Assembly: GCA_947652615.1 (NCBI GenBank)
Contig: CANTDX010000013.1
Location: 1 to 61,867 of the forward strand
From: an uncultured Dorea sp.
GTDB lineage: Bacteria > Bacillota > Clostridia > Lachnospirales > Lachnospiraceae
DNA: 61,867 bases
Direction of reading: 5' to 3'
In this document: piece by piece, positions 24,849 through 34,413 of the stretch
Layout: each line of letters begins with the position of its first letter
Numbering within the stretch: the first letter of the stretch is position 1
Translations under genes and position numbers: made by a program
Notes under the pieces: generated by a model
The model's input: only the letters and a program-made list of their open reading frames with translations
Told to the model about the DNA's origin: nothing
Databases searched by the model: none

Positions 24849-26957
24849 ATGCGTGATAGAAGGACGAAAGTTTGTAGGTGGGGGATATATGCAGCTGGTG
24901 CGTTGCTGCTGGCTTTGGTGGCGGGAATATATGCATTTTGGCTGGAAGGTGTCGCGGATGCGTCCAGAGCAGGGAATATGCTGTTCTACGTCAGGAGGGC
25001 ATGCGTCTCCAAAAAGGTCTGCCTTCTTGCCGTTCTTCTGTTTGCGATATTTCTGTTATATGATCATTACGGTGCAAGGTTCGTGTCGTTCCTGTATGCC
25101 TGGAGATTTGCCATAGCGGCGGCCTTGTTCGTATTGTGTGTGGTCTGTGAGCTGAACGGTTCATCCATCGGTGTGTGGCAGGCGTATATGGGAGGAACAG
25201 ATACGGGAACGCTCCTTGGGGCTGCAAGGCCGATCCGTTCGGATGAATGGGCGGTCTCAACGCCTATGATGCTGTCCCAGTACCGCAACGCAGCCGGTGC
25301 ATTTCCCTATTACAGTGATACGGTCCGGGGGGCTGCGACCGATATGTTCATGGTCTATGGGCAGCCTGTCAGGGATATTGCAATGATCTTCAAACCCTTC
25401 TATTGGGGGTATCTTTTTCTGCCGGCCGGAATGGGTCTGGCTTTTTTCTGGTATGGCAGATGGATTGCGCTGTTTCTGGTATCCTTTGAGATGGGTATGC
25501 TTCTGTCCGGAGGGGATAAGCGGCTGGCTGTGTCCGGTGCTTTCCTTGTTGCTTTTGCCCCTGTGGTCCAGTGGTGGTTCGCGATCAACGGACTTGTAGA
25601 GATGATGGTCTTCGGGCAGTTGTCGGTACTGCTTCTGCGAAGATACATGACAGATACAAGGACATGGGTCCGGGGAATCTGTGCATCGGTGATCGCAGTC
25701 TGCGCGGGCGGATTTATATTGATACTGTATCCGGCGTGGCAGTTCCCCATGGCATATGTGATCCTGGGTCTGGGAATCTGGGTGATCCTTGAGAATTACC
25801 GGGGATTTAAGATGAGCAAGGGAGACATCTTATGCCTTGCTGCGGTCCTTGCAGTGTTTGCCGGGATCATGCTCCACGTTTGGAACAACTCTAAGGAGAC
25901 CGTTGAACTGGTCCTGAATACGGCTTATCCGGGGAAACGGCTGGATACGGGCGGAGGGATCGGTCTTGAGTTCTTCAATTATGCTTCCAATATCTGGTAT
26001 GCGCTTTTGGGAGAGGGAACAGGCGCGAATGCATGTGAGAGCGCACAGTTTATAGATTTCTTCCCGCTGTGCTATATCATTCCGCTGTATGTTGCGGTAA
26101 AGAAAAGGGATAAGCTGATAGGGATCCTGCTTTGTGTGGATGTATTCCTCCTGATCTGGTGTATCGCCGGATTCCCGGCGATGCTTGCGAAGGTGACGCT
26201 CATGAGTTATTCGACCGCGCCAAGAGCTTTCGTGATACTGGGATTCGTCAATATACTGATGCTGATCCGCGGCGTATCCCTGTTGGAATGGAGCTGTCCG
26301 GCGGCAGTCGGCGGAGCGTTAGCCGTGATCGGCGGATACGCTGTCGTTAAGATCGGCAGCCTTATTAACGAGGACTTCTATCCGGAAGCGGGATATTATA
26401 TCTTTACTGTTGTGTTGTGGATTTTGATGTTCTACCTGCTGATTCGGTATCATGACAATAGATGCAGGAAGTTTTTCGGAGTTCTCTGTATGGGTGTGAT
26501 GATATTGGCGGGGGCGCTGGTTAATCCGGTAAGACGCGGAGTGGACAATATCTATGATACCGAGCTGGTTCAGACCATAGAAGAAGTACACGGGCAGGAA
26601 CCAGAGGCGCTGTGGGCTGTGGAAGGGTTAGGTTTTCCCTGCATCAATATAGGGATCATGGCGGGGGCGCCAACGGTCAATTCGACGAATGTGTACCCGA
26701 ACCTTAAGAGGTGGGAAGCATTGGATCCGGACGGTGTCAATGCAAAGATATATAACCGGTATGCGCATATTGCAGTTTCTTTGAAGGAGAGCGGGGAACC
26801 CGAATTTCTTCTGAACCAGCCGGATGTATTTACCGTATCATTGACGGCGGAGGATTTGAAGAAGTTGGGGGTTTCATATTTAATATCAGGCAGGGACAAA
26901 TTAAATCTTATAAAAGTAAAAAATGTTGGCAATTATTATATATATAGGATAGAATAG
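24849..26957 (+). CDS. large polytopic membrane protein (paralogue of the 9263 gene)
   Basis: A 702-residue protein with about 13 helices and a C-terminal soluble domain of about 150 residues. It shares with the 9263 product the motifs RPIRSDEWAVSTPMM, YPGKRLDTGG and GAPTVNSTNVYPNLKRWE, the last followed by LDPDG.NAKIYNRYAH. Such proteins recur in Gram-positive glycan clusters and resemble GT-C transferases in topology, but no reaction is known to me. Start ATG 24849 with GGAG about 8 bases before is preferred to TTG 24834. It sits between a GT2 and another polytopic protein in the export operon, so a sugar transfer onto the exported polymer outside the cell is the most natural hypothesis. 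Confidence 0.72.
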   Translation: MRDRRTKVCRWGIYAAGALLLALVAGIYAFWLEGVADASRAGNMLFYVRRACVSKKVCLLAVLLFAIFLLYDHYGARFVSFLYAWRFAIAAALFVLCVVCELNGSSIGVWQAYMGGTDTGTLLGAARPIRSDEWAVSTPMMLSQYRNAAGAFPYYSDTVRGAATDMFMVYGQPVRDIAMIFKPFYWGYLFLPAGMGLAFFWYGRWIALFLVSFEMGMLLSGGDKRLAVSGAFLVAFAPVVQWWFAINGLVEMMVFGQLSVLLLRRYMTDTRTWVRGICASVIAVCAGGFILILYPAWQFPMAYVILGLGIWVILENYRGFKMSKGDILCLAAVLAVFAGIMLHVWNNSKETVELVLNTAYPGKRLDTGGGIGLEFFNYASNIWYALLGEGTGANACESAQFIDFFPLCYIIPLYVAVKKRDKLIGILLCVDVFLLIWCIAGFPAMLAKVTLMSYSTAPRAFVILGFVNILMLIRGVSLLEWSCPAAVGGALAVIGGYAVVKIGSLINEDFYPEAGYYIFTVVLWILMFYLLIRYHDNRCRKFFGVLCMGVMILAGALVNPVRRGVDNIYDTELVQTIEEVHGQEPEALWAVEGLGFPCINIGIMAGAPTVNSTNVYPNLKRWEALDPDGVNAKIYNRYAHIAVSLKESGEPEFLLNQPDVFTVSLTAEDLKKLGVSYLISGRDKLNLIKVKNVGNYYIYRIE

Positions 26958-26976
26958 GAGTAGAGGAAGAAGAGCT

Positions 26977-28707
26977 TTGAGATTATCGGAGAGAAAGAAA
27001 CAGAGAAGGCAGAGACAGTTGATCATGCGATTCCTGCTTTTCGCGACGCTTTTTCGTCTGTTTTTGTTCTGGCAGACGCCGTTATCTTATTGGACAGAAC
27101 AGGTATATGACGACCAATTGATGTATCATTATGCAGATAGCCTGGCGGATTTTCAGTGGTTGGGGGATTATTCCCATCTGACGTTGGTGAAGAGTGTGTC
27201 TTATCCTCTGTTTGCAGCGTTCTGGCATATTATCAGGGTACCGTATTCCGTTGCTATAGGTCTCTTATGTATTGTGTCTTCTGCGGTGTTTGTCAAGTCT
27301 GTCTACAGACTGATTCCTCATATAGAGTGGAAAGCGGCGATCTATTTGCTGCTTCTCTATTCACCGATCGGATTTAAGGAATTGGTGGTGCAGAGGACCT
27401 ATCAGATGGCGCTGGTTCCATATGCGGTAATATTGGTTTTTTCCTGTATGATCGCGCTCTTTCTTGGAAGAGATGATGAGAGCCGACTTCGCAGATGGGG
27501 GATCGGCGGTGCAGTTTGTCTGCCGTTCTTCTATTATATAAGGGACGATTCCATATGGATTATGCCTTTTGTGTCTGTGGTGACAGCAGTGACTCTTGCC
27601 TGCCTGATCTGGGAGAACAGGCAGATTACAAGGCAGATAATAAGAAAGGCCGTATGGATTCTGCTGCCGGTCGTCTCGCTTGGTATCGTTACCCTGGGAA
27701 TCTGTACCATGAATTTTATTTATTATGATGAATTTGCTGCAAGTGAGAGAACAGGATCAGAATTCGCGGAATTGATGGACTGTCTGTATAAGATAGAAGA
27801 CAAAGACGCCTCCCCGGATGTATGGTGTTCCAATGACGCTATCGCAGATGCGATCCGTGTTAGCCCTTCGCTTCGTTCCATCAAGGAAGAGATCCTTGGT
27901 CAGGAAGCCAATTGGAGCCAGGGGAAGAATAAGGATATGAAGGGCGATATGCCTATGTGGGTTATGCGCTGTGCCCTCAGCGATGCGGGATATTTTAAGA
28001 GCAGCGCGAAGATGAGAACTTTCTGCGGCAAGGCTGTGGAGGAATTGGATGAAGCTTTTGAGAGCGGCGCTTTGAAAGAAGATGGATTAATCCACTTAAG
28101 CAGTGTAGAGGTACAGGAGGAATATATAGAGAACGGCAAATACTGGAAGGATTTCTGGAAATATTTTACAGGCGTTATGAACTATAAGGGACCGGCGGTC
28201 AAACTCTGCAAAATGGGTATCAGTACGGGAAAGGCTGATGTGATCAGGGAGTGGGAAGATTTCTTCTACAGCGATACTACTTATCCTGCGAAGTATGCAA
28301 GGACAGATAAGGCTATGGATACTTCTTTTGGACTGACGGACCGTTTGGTCCAGGTATCTGTGACAGTTATCCATGCGCTCTACAGGATATTGAGTGTGAT
28401 CGTCAATATCGCGGCCATAGCAGGGCTTGTATATATAACGGCGGCCCTTTTCCGTGACAGAAGGCATATAGAGATGTGGCTGTGTATTATGGGGATGCTG
28501 TTGTCTGCTGTTCTGTTGGTGACAGCCGTTGTGCTGTTCAGCAGTTGGTTTGGTACGGAGATGGAGCCCTCCGTCTATATGTATCTGGCCGGTGTATATC
28601 CTCTGCTTCAGATCGCGAAGTATCTGGTCATATACCAGAGCTTCAGACTGATGGCGCACCAGAGGATTTCAGAAATGACCTTGAATGACAGAGTAAGGAG
28701 AATATAG
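26977..28707 (+). CDS. polytopic membrane protein, probable GT-C-like glycosyltransferase
   Basis: A 576-residue protein. A basic N-terminus is followed by about eight helices up to residue 250, then a large extracytoplasmic segment of about 200 residues (YYDEFAASERTGSEFAEL and onward) and three to four C-terminal helices. The acidic pair in QVYDDQLMYHYADS, just after the first helix, resembles the Asp/Glu motif in loop 1 of GT-C enzymes such as PMT and ArnT. Assignment is by topology and this motif only. The start is TTG 26977 preceded by AGGAAG. It lies 19 bp after the previous gene and 4 bp before a GT2 that could supply its polyprenyl-phosphate sugar donor. Confidence 0.65.
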   Translation: MRLSERKKQRRQRQLIMRFLLFATLFRLFLFWQTPLSYWTEQVYDDQLMYHYADSLADFQWLGDYSHLTLVKSVSYPLFAAFWHIIRVPYSVAIGLLCIVSSAVFVKSVYRLIPHIEWKAAIYLLLLYSPIGFKELVVQRTYQMALVPYAVILVFSCMIALFLGRDDESRLRRWGIGGAVCLPFFYYIRDDSIWIMPFVSVVTAVTLACLIWENRQITRQIIRKAVWILLPVVSLGIVTLGICTMNFIYYDEFAASERTGSEFAELMDCLYKIEDKDASPDVWCSNDAIADAIRVSPSLRSIKEEILGQEANWSQGKNKDMKGDMPMWVMRCALSDAGYFKSSAKMRTFCGKAVEELDEAFESGALKEDGLIHLSSVEVQEEYIENGKYWKDFWKYFTGVMNYKGPAVKLCKMGISTGKADVIREWEDFFYSDTTYPAKYARTDKAMDTSFGLTDRLVQVSVTVIHALYRILSVIVNIAAIAGLVYITAALFRDRRHIEMWLCIMGMLLSAVLLVTAVVLFSSWFGTEMEPSVYMYLAGVYPLLQIAKYLVIYQSFRLMAHQRISEMTLNDRVRRI

Positions 28708-28711
28708 TATA

Positions 28712-29635
28712 ATGGATAAAGTTGCAGTGTTAATACCCTGCTATAATGAGAGTATTACAATAGAGAGGGTTGTAAGAGATTACAGGCGTGTGCTGCCGGA
28801 AGCGGTCATCTATGTGTATGACAATAATTCCACCGACGGAACAGACCGGATCGCAAGGGATGCCGGTGCGATTGTCAGATATGAATATCGGCAGGGCAAG
28901 GGAAATGTGATCAGGAGTATGTTTCGGGATATTGAGGCACAGTGCTATCTGATGATCGACGGAGACGATACTTATCCGGCGGAGGATGCCCCTCAGATGA
29001 TCGACCTGGTTCTTAACAAGGGAGTGGATATGGTGATCGGCGACCGATTGTCTTCCACATATTTTACAGAGAATAAGCGGCCTTTTCACAATTCGGGGAA
29101 TCTTGTTGTGAGAGGCCTGATCAATAGACTGTTCAGGAGCAATGTCAAGGACATTATGACAGGTTACCGTGCGTTCAGCCGGCTCTTTGTCAAGAGTTTT
29201 CCGGTTCTGTCCAAGGGCTTCGAGATTGAGACGGAGATGACTATCCATGCGCTGGATAAGAATTTCCTGCTTGAGGAGGTTCCGGTTTCTTACAGGGACA
29301 GGCCTACGGGAAGTGAATCTAAGCTCAACACGGTAAGCGACGGCGTCAAGGTGTTGAAGACGATCATGAATCTGTTCCGGGATTACAAACCGTTGTTGTT
29401 TTTTACGACTTTGTCCGTGATCTGTGTCATTAGCGCGCTGGCATTATTCATTCCGGTGCTTCTGGAGTATTTTGCCACCGGTCTGGTTCTTCGCTTCCCG
29501 ACTCTTATTGTGTCGGGTGTGCTTGCAACGATCGGGATTCTTCTGTGGATCTGCGGTCTGATCCTGCATGTTACGGTGAAGAAGCACCGGCAGTTGTATG
29601 AGATTTTGCTGAATCAGATTAGTATAGGAAGATAG
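28712..29635 (+). CDS. GT2 glycosyltransferase with two C-terminal membrane helices
   Basis: A 307-residue enzyme of the polyprenyl-phosphate glycosyltransferase group. VAVLIPCYNESITIERVV starts the nucleotide-binding domain, MIDGDDTYPAED carries the metal motif (about residue 92) and MTGYRAFSR is the conserved acceptor-loop region. Two helices at about 228-250 and 265-290 anchor it, as in GtrB and ArnC. It should load a sugar onto undecaprenyl phosphate for a GT-C enzyme; the polytopic protein encoded just upstream is the obvious partner. Donor unknown. Confidence 0.86.
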   Translation: MDKVAVLIPCYNESITIERVVRDYRRVLPEAVIYVYDNNSTDGTDRIARDAGAIVRYEYRQGKGNVIRSMFRDIEAQCYLMIDGDDTYPAEDAPQMIDLVLNKGVDMVIGDRLSSTYFTENKRPFHNSGNLVVRGLINRLFRSNVKDIMTGYRAFSRLFVKSFPVLSKGFEIETEMTIHALDKNFLLEEVPVSYRDRPTGSESKLNTVSDGVKVLKTIMNLFRDYKPLLFFTTLSVICVISALALFIPVLLEYFATGLVLRFPTLIVSGVLATIGILLWICGLILHVTVKKHRQLYEILLNQISIGR

Positions 29636-29694
29636 ACGAAAGGAGGAGTTTTTCAAGGGGATTAGAAGGGGAAGACAAGAAAGGAGATTGAGTT

Positions 29695-32220
29695 ATGCGG
29701 GGAAGAATGACAAGATTATTAAAAGGAGCGGGCGTGTATGTACTATTGCTTGCATTGCTTGGTACGAATGTCTGGGCGGTTGAGGAGCCCGGGAATGCTA
29801 CGGTACAGTTGACGGAAAATGGGATATCCTTTGGAACAGGCAGCACCTCCGATCCTGAACAACAAGAGCCGCAGGAGACGCCTGTGGTTTTGGACGGGCA
29901 GGAAGGTCCGGCAGGAGATGCGGCGGATGATCAGGCGGAACCGGATGCCGTGAACCAGACGGAACCAGAGACCGAAGAACCGGATGCCGGAATCATGACA
30001 TTGGATGAAGCACGTCTGATCGATGACGGTCAGATCAGAGTAACGGATTATAACAGCGGGAAGGGCACCTTCCGGGTTGTGATCTCAGGTGTGGATACAG
30101 AGCAGGTGAAAGAGATCCTTGTGCCGGTCTGGAGTGTGGTGAACGGCCAGGACGATATCGTATGGTATCCGGCGCAAAGGAGCAGTAACGGCGTCTATTA
30201 CACGGATGTAGATCTTAAGAATCATAAGTATTCTACGGGAACCTATAATATCCATGTGTACGTTACGGATAAGGCCGGCAAGCAGTATTATCTGGGTTCT
30301 GCGGCCCAGGACGTGCAGCTTAACAAGGGGAAGCTTACCGTAACCAAGAACAATGAGAGAGACTTTACCGTTGAGCTTACAGGAATCGAGATTCCGGGAG
30401 CGAAGAATATCCAGTTTCCAACCTGGAGTGCGGTGAACGGTCAGGACGATATCAAGTGGTATACACTTCCGAACAATGGGGGCAATACATACAGATATAA
30501 GATCTCCGTTATGGATCACACAGGGCTTGGAAAGTATAATGTGCATGCATATGCACAGATGCCGGATGGATCCATGATCTTCCTTGGCTCATCAGGATTC
30601 GAGACAGAAGCGCCGTCAGGCGGAAGCGTTGAGGCTTCCGTGGGCAGTAATTCCGGCGGACAGTTTCAGGTGAAGGTATCGGGTATCAAGAATGTCGGAT
30701 TGATCAGACAGGTTCAGGTTCCGATCTGGTCAGATCCGGGACAGAAGGATATCGTATGGTATACCGCGAACCGTAACTCCAACGGCGATTATATCGTGAA
30801 TGCCAACATCGCGAACCATCAGTATAACTGTGGGAAATATACGATCCATGCTTACATGACGGATGTGACGGGCGCGCTGAATTTTGTAGGCGCTACAAGC
30901 TGTGAACTGAAGCCGGGATATCAGTCTCTTAGCGCGGCGGATATCAGCGGTACAGAATCCACTTACCGGATCTCGCTGTCGGGACTGGTAGTTCCGGGCG
31001 GAGAGAAGGGTGTCAGGTTCGCCGTATGGGGCGCTGCAAATGGCCAGAATGATATCAGATGGTACAGTGCATCCGGTAAGAACGGCAGCTATACCTGTGA
31101 TGTGCAGGTTGCGAATCATGGAGAATTTGGGAAATATATTGTACATGGATATTATGAGACGGCAGACGGCAGCCTTCATTTCATAGGGGCGACCGGATTC
31201 GATGTGACGAAGAGACCAATGGCGGCACGTGTACAGATCGGTAATATTAACCGTACGGCAGGTACCTTCCAGGTGACGGTCAGCGGTGTGACCGCAGTGT
31301 CAGGAGTTAATAAGGTGCAGATCCCGGTTTGGTGTGCAAGCAACCAGAGCGATATCGCATGGTATACGGCAGGAAGGATTTCAGAAGGCGTATACGCTGT
31401 GAATGTAAGGGTTGCAGATCATGCGCATCATTTTGGAAACTATACGGCGCATGTGTATGTGACGGCGAACAATGGGGCGCAGACCTGTGTAGGCGGTGCG
31501 ACAGCCAATATATCACCGCTTAACTATGTCTATAATATGCCGATCAATTCTACACAGTATGAGGTCGGTATCATGGGTGCATCGGGTAACAGGGTGCAGT
31601 TCCCGACATGGAGCAATACCAACGGCCAGGATGATCTCGTGTGGTACGAGGGTGTGAACAGAGGAAACGGTAAGTGGAATGCAGTTGTGGACAGTGCAAG
31701 GCACAACAGCGGCGGCGCATACACGACTCATGCATATGTCTATTCCGGGAATTCTATGAATGGATTCGGCAAGACTTCTTACTCTCTGTACAAGGTACCG
31801 ACCCAGCAGGGTCAGATGTTGAATCGGGCTAATCTGTACAGCAGTCCGACGCCCTATTTGTTGATGGTGAACCGGAGCACTCATAAGGTGGGTGTCTTCC
31901 AGAGAGGCGCAGGCGGCTGGGAGTTCGTCCATTACTGGGACTGCGGCGACGGTGCACCGGGTACGCCTACGGTAGAGGGAGTCTTCTCCGTGGGAAGCAA
32001 GGGGTATTATTTTGATTCCGGAGCGGCGAGATGCTACTGGTATACACAGTTCAGAGGGAATTATCTGTTCCACTCCGTACTGTATAACAAGAACGGAACC
32101 TTGCAGGACGGAAGGGTCGGCATGGCGTTGTCACATGGCTGTGTCAGACTGCTGATCGAGAATGCGAAGTGGATCTATGATACGATTCCGACCGGAACGA
32201 CGGTTGTAGTATACCATTAA
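29695..32220 (+). CDS. secreted L,D-transpeptidase (YkuD) with six Bsp-like repeats
   Basis: An 841-residue exported protein. A signal peptide (about 1-28, GVYVLLLALLGTNVWA) is followed by an acidic Glu/Asp/Pro linker to about 105, six Bsp-like repeats of about 100 residues each (about 105-705), and a YkuD L,D-transpeptidase domain (about 715-841). The latter begins YLLMVNRSTHKVGVF and its catalytic core is SHGCVR (Cys816). L,D-transpeptidases make 3-3 peptidoglycan cross-links or attach proteins to the wall. The repeats again alternate between the VPVW type and the FPTWSxxNGQDDI type and are plainly homologous to those in the 15676 and 13188 products. AAGGAG precedes the ATG. It is co-operonic with exporter and teichoic-type genes. 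Confidence 0.92.
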   Translation: MRGRMTRLLKGAGVYVLLLALLGTNVWAVEEPGNATVQLTENGISFGTGSTSDPEQQEPQETPVVLDGQEGPAGDAADDQAEPDAVNQTEPETEEPDAGIMTLDEARLIDDGQIRVTDYNSGKGTFRVVISGVDTEQVKEILVPVWSVVNGQDDIVWYPAQRSSNGVYYTDVDLKNHKYSTGTYNIHVYVTDKAGKQYYLGSAAQDVQLNKGKLTVTKNNERDFTVELTGIEIPGAKNIQFPTWSAVNGQDDIKWYTLPNNGGNTYRYKISVMDHTGLGKYNVHAYAQMPDGSMIFLGSSGFETEAPSGGSVEASVGSNSGGQFQVKVSGIKNVGLIRQVQVPIWSDPGQKDIVWYTANRNSNGDYIVNANIANHQYNCGKYTIHAYMTDVTGALNFVGATSCELKPGYQSLSAADISGTESTYRISLSGLVVPGGEKGVRFAVWGAANGQNDIRWYSASGKNGSYTCDVQVANHGEFGKYIVHGYYETADGSLHFIGATGFDVTKRPMAARVQIGNINRTAGTFQVTVSGVTAVSGVNKVQIPVWCASNQSDIAWYTAGRISEGVYAVNVRVADHAHHFGNYTAHVYVTANNGAQTCVGGATANISPLNYVYNMPINSTQYEVGIMGASGNRVQFPTWSNTNGQDDLVWYEGVNRGNGKWNAVVDSARHNSGGAYTTHAYVYSGNSMNGFGKTSYSLYKVPTQQGQMLNRANLYSSPTPYLLMVNRSTHKVGVFQRGAGGWEFVHYWDCGDGAPGTPTVEGVFSVGSKGYYFDSGAARCYWYTQFRGNYLFHSVLYNKNGTLQDGRVGMALSHGCVRLLIENAKWIYDTIPTGTTVVVYH

Positions 32221-32239
32221 GACCCAGATGAGGTAATAT

Positions 32240-32629
32240 ATGAAGAGAGTGATTACGTATGGCACGTTTGATTTGATTCATTACGGACATATTAATCTGT
32301 TAGAAAGAGCCAGGCGATTAGGGGATTACCTGATCGTCGGGCTCTCTACAAATGAATTCAATGCCATCAAGAATAAGAAATGTTACTTTTCTTATGAGGA
32401 GAGAAAGCGGCTTTTAGAGGCGATCCGGTATGTTGATCTGGTCATTCCGGAGGAAGCGTGGGAGCAGAAGGCAAGTGATATCAAGTTATATCAGATCGAT
32501 ACATTTGTTATAGGGGATGACTGGGAGGGCAAGTTTGATGAATTAAAGAGCCTGTGTGAAGTCGTCTATCTGAATCGGACACCTGAGGTTTCGACAACAA
32601 AGATCAAGAGTGAACTAAAGATATTTTGA
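32240..32629 (+). CDS. tagD: glycerol-3-phosphate cytidylyltransferase
   Basis: A 129-residue nucleotidyltransferase that makes CDP-glycerol from CTP and sn-glycerol 3-phosphate. The N-terminal GTFDLIHYGHINLLERA contains the HxGH nucleotide-binding motif, and STTKIKSEL near the C-terminus corresponds to the RTxGISTT-type signature region (here RTPEVSTT). Length matches TagD/TarD. It overlaps the following frame only if the upstream TTG is used there; with ATG 32644 the gap is 14 bp. It supplies the donor for the TagF-like enzyme encoded next. Confidence 0.95.
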   Translation: MKRVITYGTFDLIHYGHINLLERARRLGDYLIVGLSTNEFNAIKNKKCYFSYEERKRLLEAIRYVDLVIPEEAWEQKASDIKLYQIDTFVIGDDWEGKFDELKSLCEVVYLNRTPEVSTTKIKSELKIF

Positions 32630-32643
32630 GAGGAAGAAACAGA

Positions 32644-34371
32644 ATGGGGCAATTTGTTGATAAGAAGTTGATGGTGTTTGGGTCGACACCGGATTTTGCG
32701 GATAATTCAAGAGCATTATGGGAATATGTCACGAAGAATACCGATTATGATACATTTTGGGTCATACAGGACAGGAAGATGCTGGAGGCATTAAGAGAGA
32801 AGGGCGTCGCCTGCGGCTTGGAGGGCGAAGAGACGACGGAGCTGATGATCGACAGGGCACGTTTTCTGATCACGTCCTCTTTTCAATTTGCGGACCGGAA
32901 GAGACCGGATCAGATTCATGTTGCGGCATGGCATGGCTTCCCGCTCAAATTGATCGGATTCTTTGACAGTGCGGCTGCGGATTCCGATGATTTCCGGCTG
33001 CTGAAGACCATCACGACACAGACCGATCTTATTACGGCTCCTTCGAGGCTGTCGCAGCTTACGCTAAGCGGCATGTTTGCAGTAGATCCTCGTAAGGTTA
33101 AGGAGACCGGTTATCCGAGAAATGATATGATGTTCTGGTCTGACGGCAAAGAAGAGCTTAAGAAGCTTACAGACATAGATGTAGAGATGGATAAACTGAT
33201 CTTCTATCTGCCAACCATGCGCAAGGGCTTGAAGGATGAAGGAGAGCAGTTTGAGAATAATATTTTCAATTATCCGGATTATGATGCGGATCAGATCGAT
33301 CAGTTTCTGGAGGCGAATCACGCGTACATTTTCGCGAAGGTGCATTTTGCTGATAATGAATTCTTTAAGGGAGAGAATGTGAAGCTTCCGAAGCGAATGA
33401 TTTTCCTGGATACGGACATACTGAATAAGAATTTCCTGACGATCTATCATGTTATGAATGGATTTGATGCTCTGATCACCGATTATTCGTCGGTGTATGT
33501 TGATTTCCTTCTGCTTGATAAGCCGATCATATTCTCCTGCCCTGATCTGGCAAAGTATCAGGCGGACAGAGGATTTATCGTGGATGACCCGAAGCTTCTC
33601 ATGCCGGGACCTGTGGTCGGCACGCAGGATAAGCTTTTTGAGATATTGGGAGATATCTTGGCGGGTCGGGATGGATTCCGGGAGGTGCGAAAGGAGAAGA
33701 TGGCATTCTTCCACAGGTATCAGGATGCGGACTCTTCCAGGAGACTGCTTGAGGAGATGGAAAAGGCGGATGAATGCGGGATTGCAGATTCTGGGAAGGA
33801 TATAGGATATTCATTCATGGATGTGCTGTCGCCGCTGCACCAGTATGTGGACAAGACCAGGGCGGAGTTCTTCTTCGATACAGGCGATGGATTCTGTGAA
33901 GAATCGAAGACGGTTGTGGAATACAAGGCCAGAGAAGGAGGACAGCCGGTTGCATTTGTGTTAGATATTCCGGATTCCTGCAGAGCGGTCCGTTTCGATC
34001 CGGACGATGACGGAAGATATGGACTTAGGAATCTGATAGTATTGCTTGACGGTGCACCGGCGGAGTATGAAATCATTCATGGATTTAAGGCGGAGGAAGA
34101 TATCTTCTTCAATGAGAAGGATCCGCAGATTGTGATAGCTCTGGGTGATAAGGCGTATTGTAAAGTCCGGATCGAATATGAAAGTATTGATCTGCATTCG
34201 GAAGCGGGTAAGATCATATGGCAGATGTACAGGAAGGCAGCCGCGGCAGGCAGAGAAACGGCAAAAGCCGTTAAGAGATTATCAGAGATCAGCACGTCGC
34301 GTTCATGGAAGCTTACGAGACCGCTCAGGGATGCAGGACAGGCGGTGAAGAAGATACGAACGAAGCGGTAA
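32644..34371 (+). CDS. CDP-glycerol:poly(glycerophosphate) glycerophosphotransferase-like protein (TagB/TagF family)
   Basis: A 575-residue GT-B-fold protein. VAAWHGFPLKLIGFFD and LITDYSSVYVDFLLLDKP are hallmark motifs of the TagB/TagF CDP-glycerol transferase family, the His and the DYSS segment being the catalytic/binding residues. The catalytic part is about residues 1-375. The remaining 200 residues are different from TagF, with a beta-rich segment and a helical end that includes SRSWKLTRPLRDAG, a motif common at the C-terminus of large glycan-locus transferases. ATG 32644 has a GAGAGGA site; TTG 32626 is an alternative. It probably adds glycerol phosphate to the exported polymer, as a decoration or as a chain. 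Confidence 0.88.
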   Translation: MGQFVDKKLMVFGSTPDFADNSRALWEYVTKNTDYDTFWVIQDRKMLEALREKGVACGLEGEETTELMIDRARFLITSSFQFADRKRPDQIHVAAWHGFPLKLIGFFDSAAADSDDFRLLKTITTQTDLITAPSRLSQLTLSGMFAVDPRKVKETGYPRNDMMFWSDGKEELKKLTDIDVEMDKLIFYLPTMRKGLKDEGEQFENNIFNYPDYDADQIDQFLEANHAYIFAKVHFADNEFFKGENVKLPKRMIFLDTDILNKNFLTIYHVMNGFDALITDYSSVYVDFLLLDKPIIFSCPDLAKYQADRGFIVDDPKLLMPGPVVGTQDKLFEILGDILAGRDGFREVRKEKMAFFHRYQDADSSRRLLEEMEKADECGIADSGKDIGYSFMDVLSPLHQYVDKTRAEFFFDTGDGFCEESKTVVEYKAREGGQPVAFVLDIPDSCRAVRFDPDDDGRYGLRNLIVLLDGAPAEYEIIHGFKAEEDIFFNEKDPQIVIALGDKAYCKVRIEYESIDLHSEAGKIIWQMYRKAAAAGRETAKAVKRLSEISTSRSWKLTRPLRDAGQAVKKIRTKR

Positions 34372-34413
34372 CAGATGAAGTATTGTGAAGCAAGAGAAGG
34401 GAGTATATGGAGT

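Noticed and set aside
15676..32220. Repeated DNA in the two large repeat proteins as a CRISPR or recombination array
   Set aside because: The repeats are protein-level modules of about 100 codons with diverged DNA; no short direct repeats with regular spacers.
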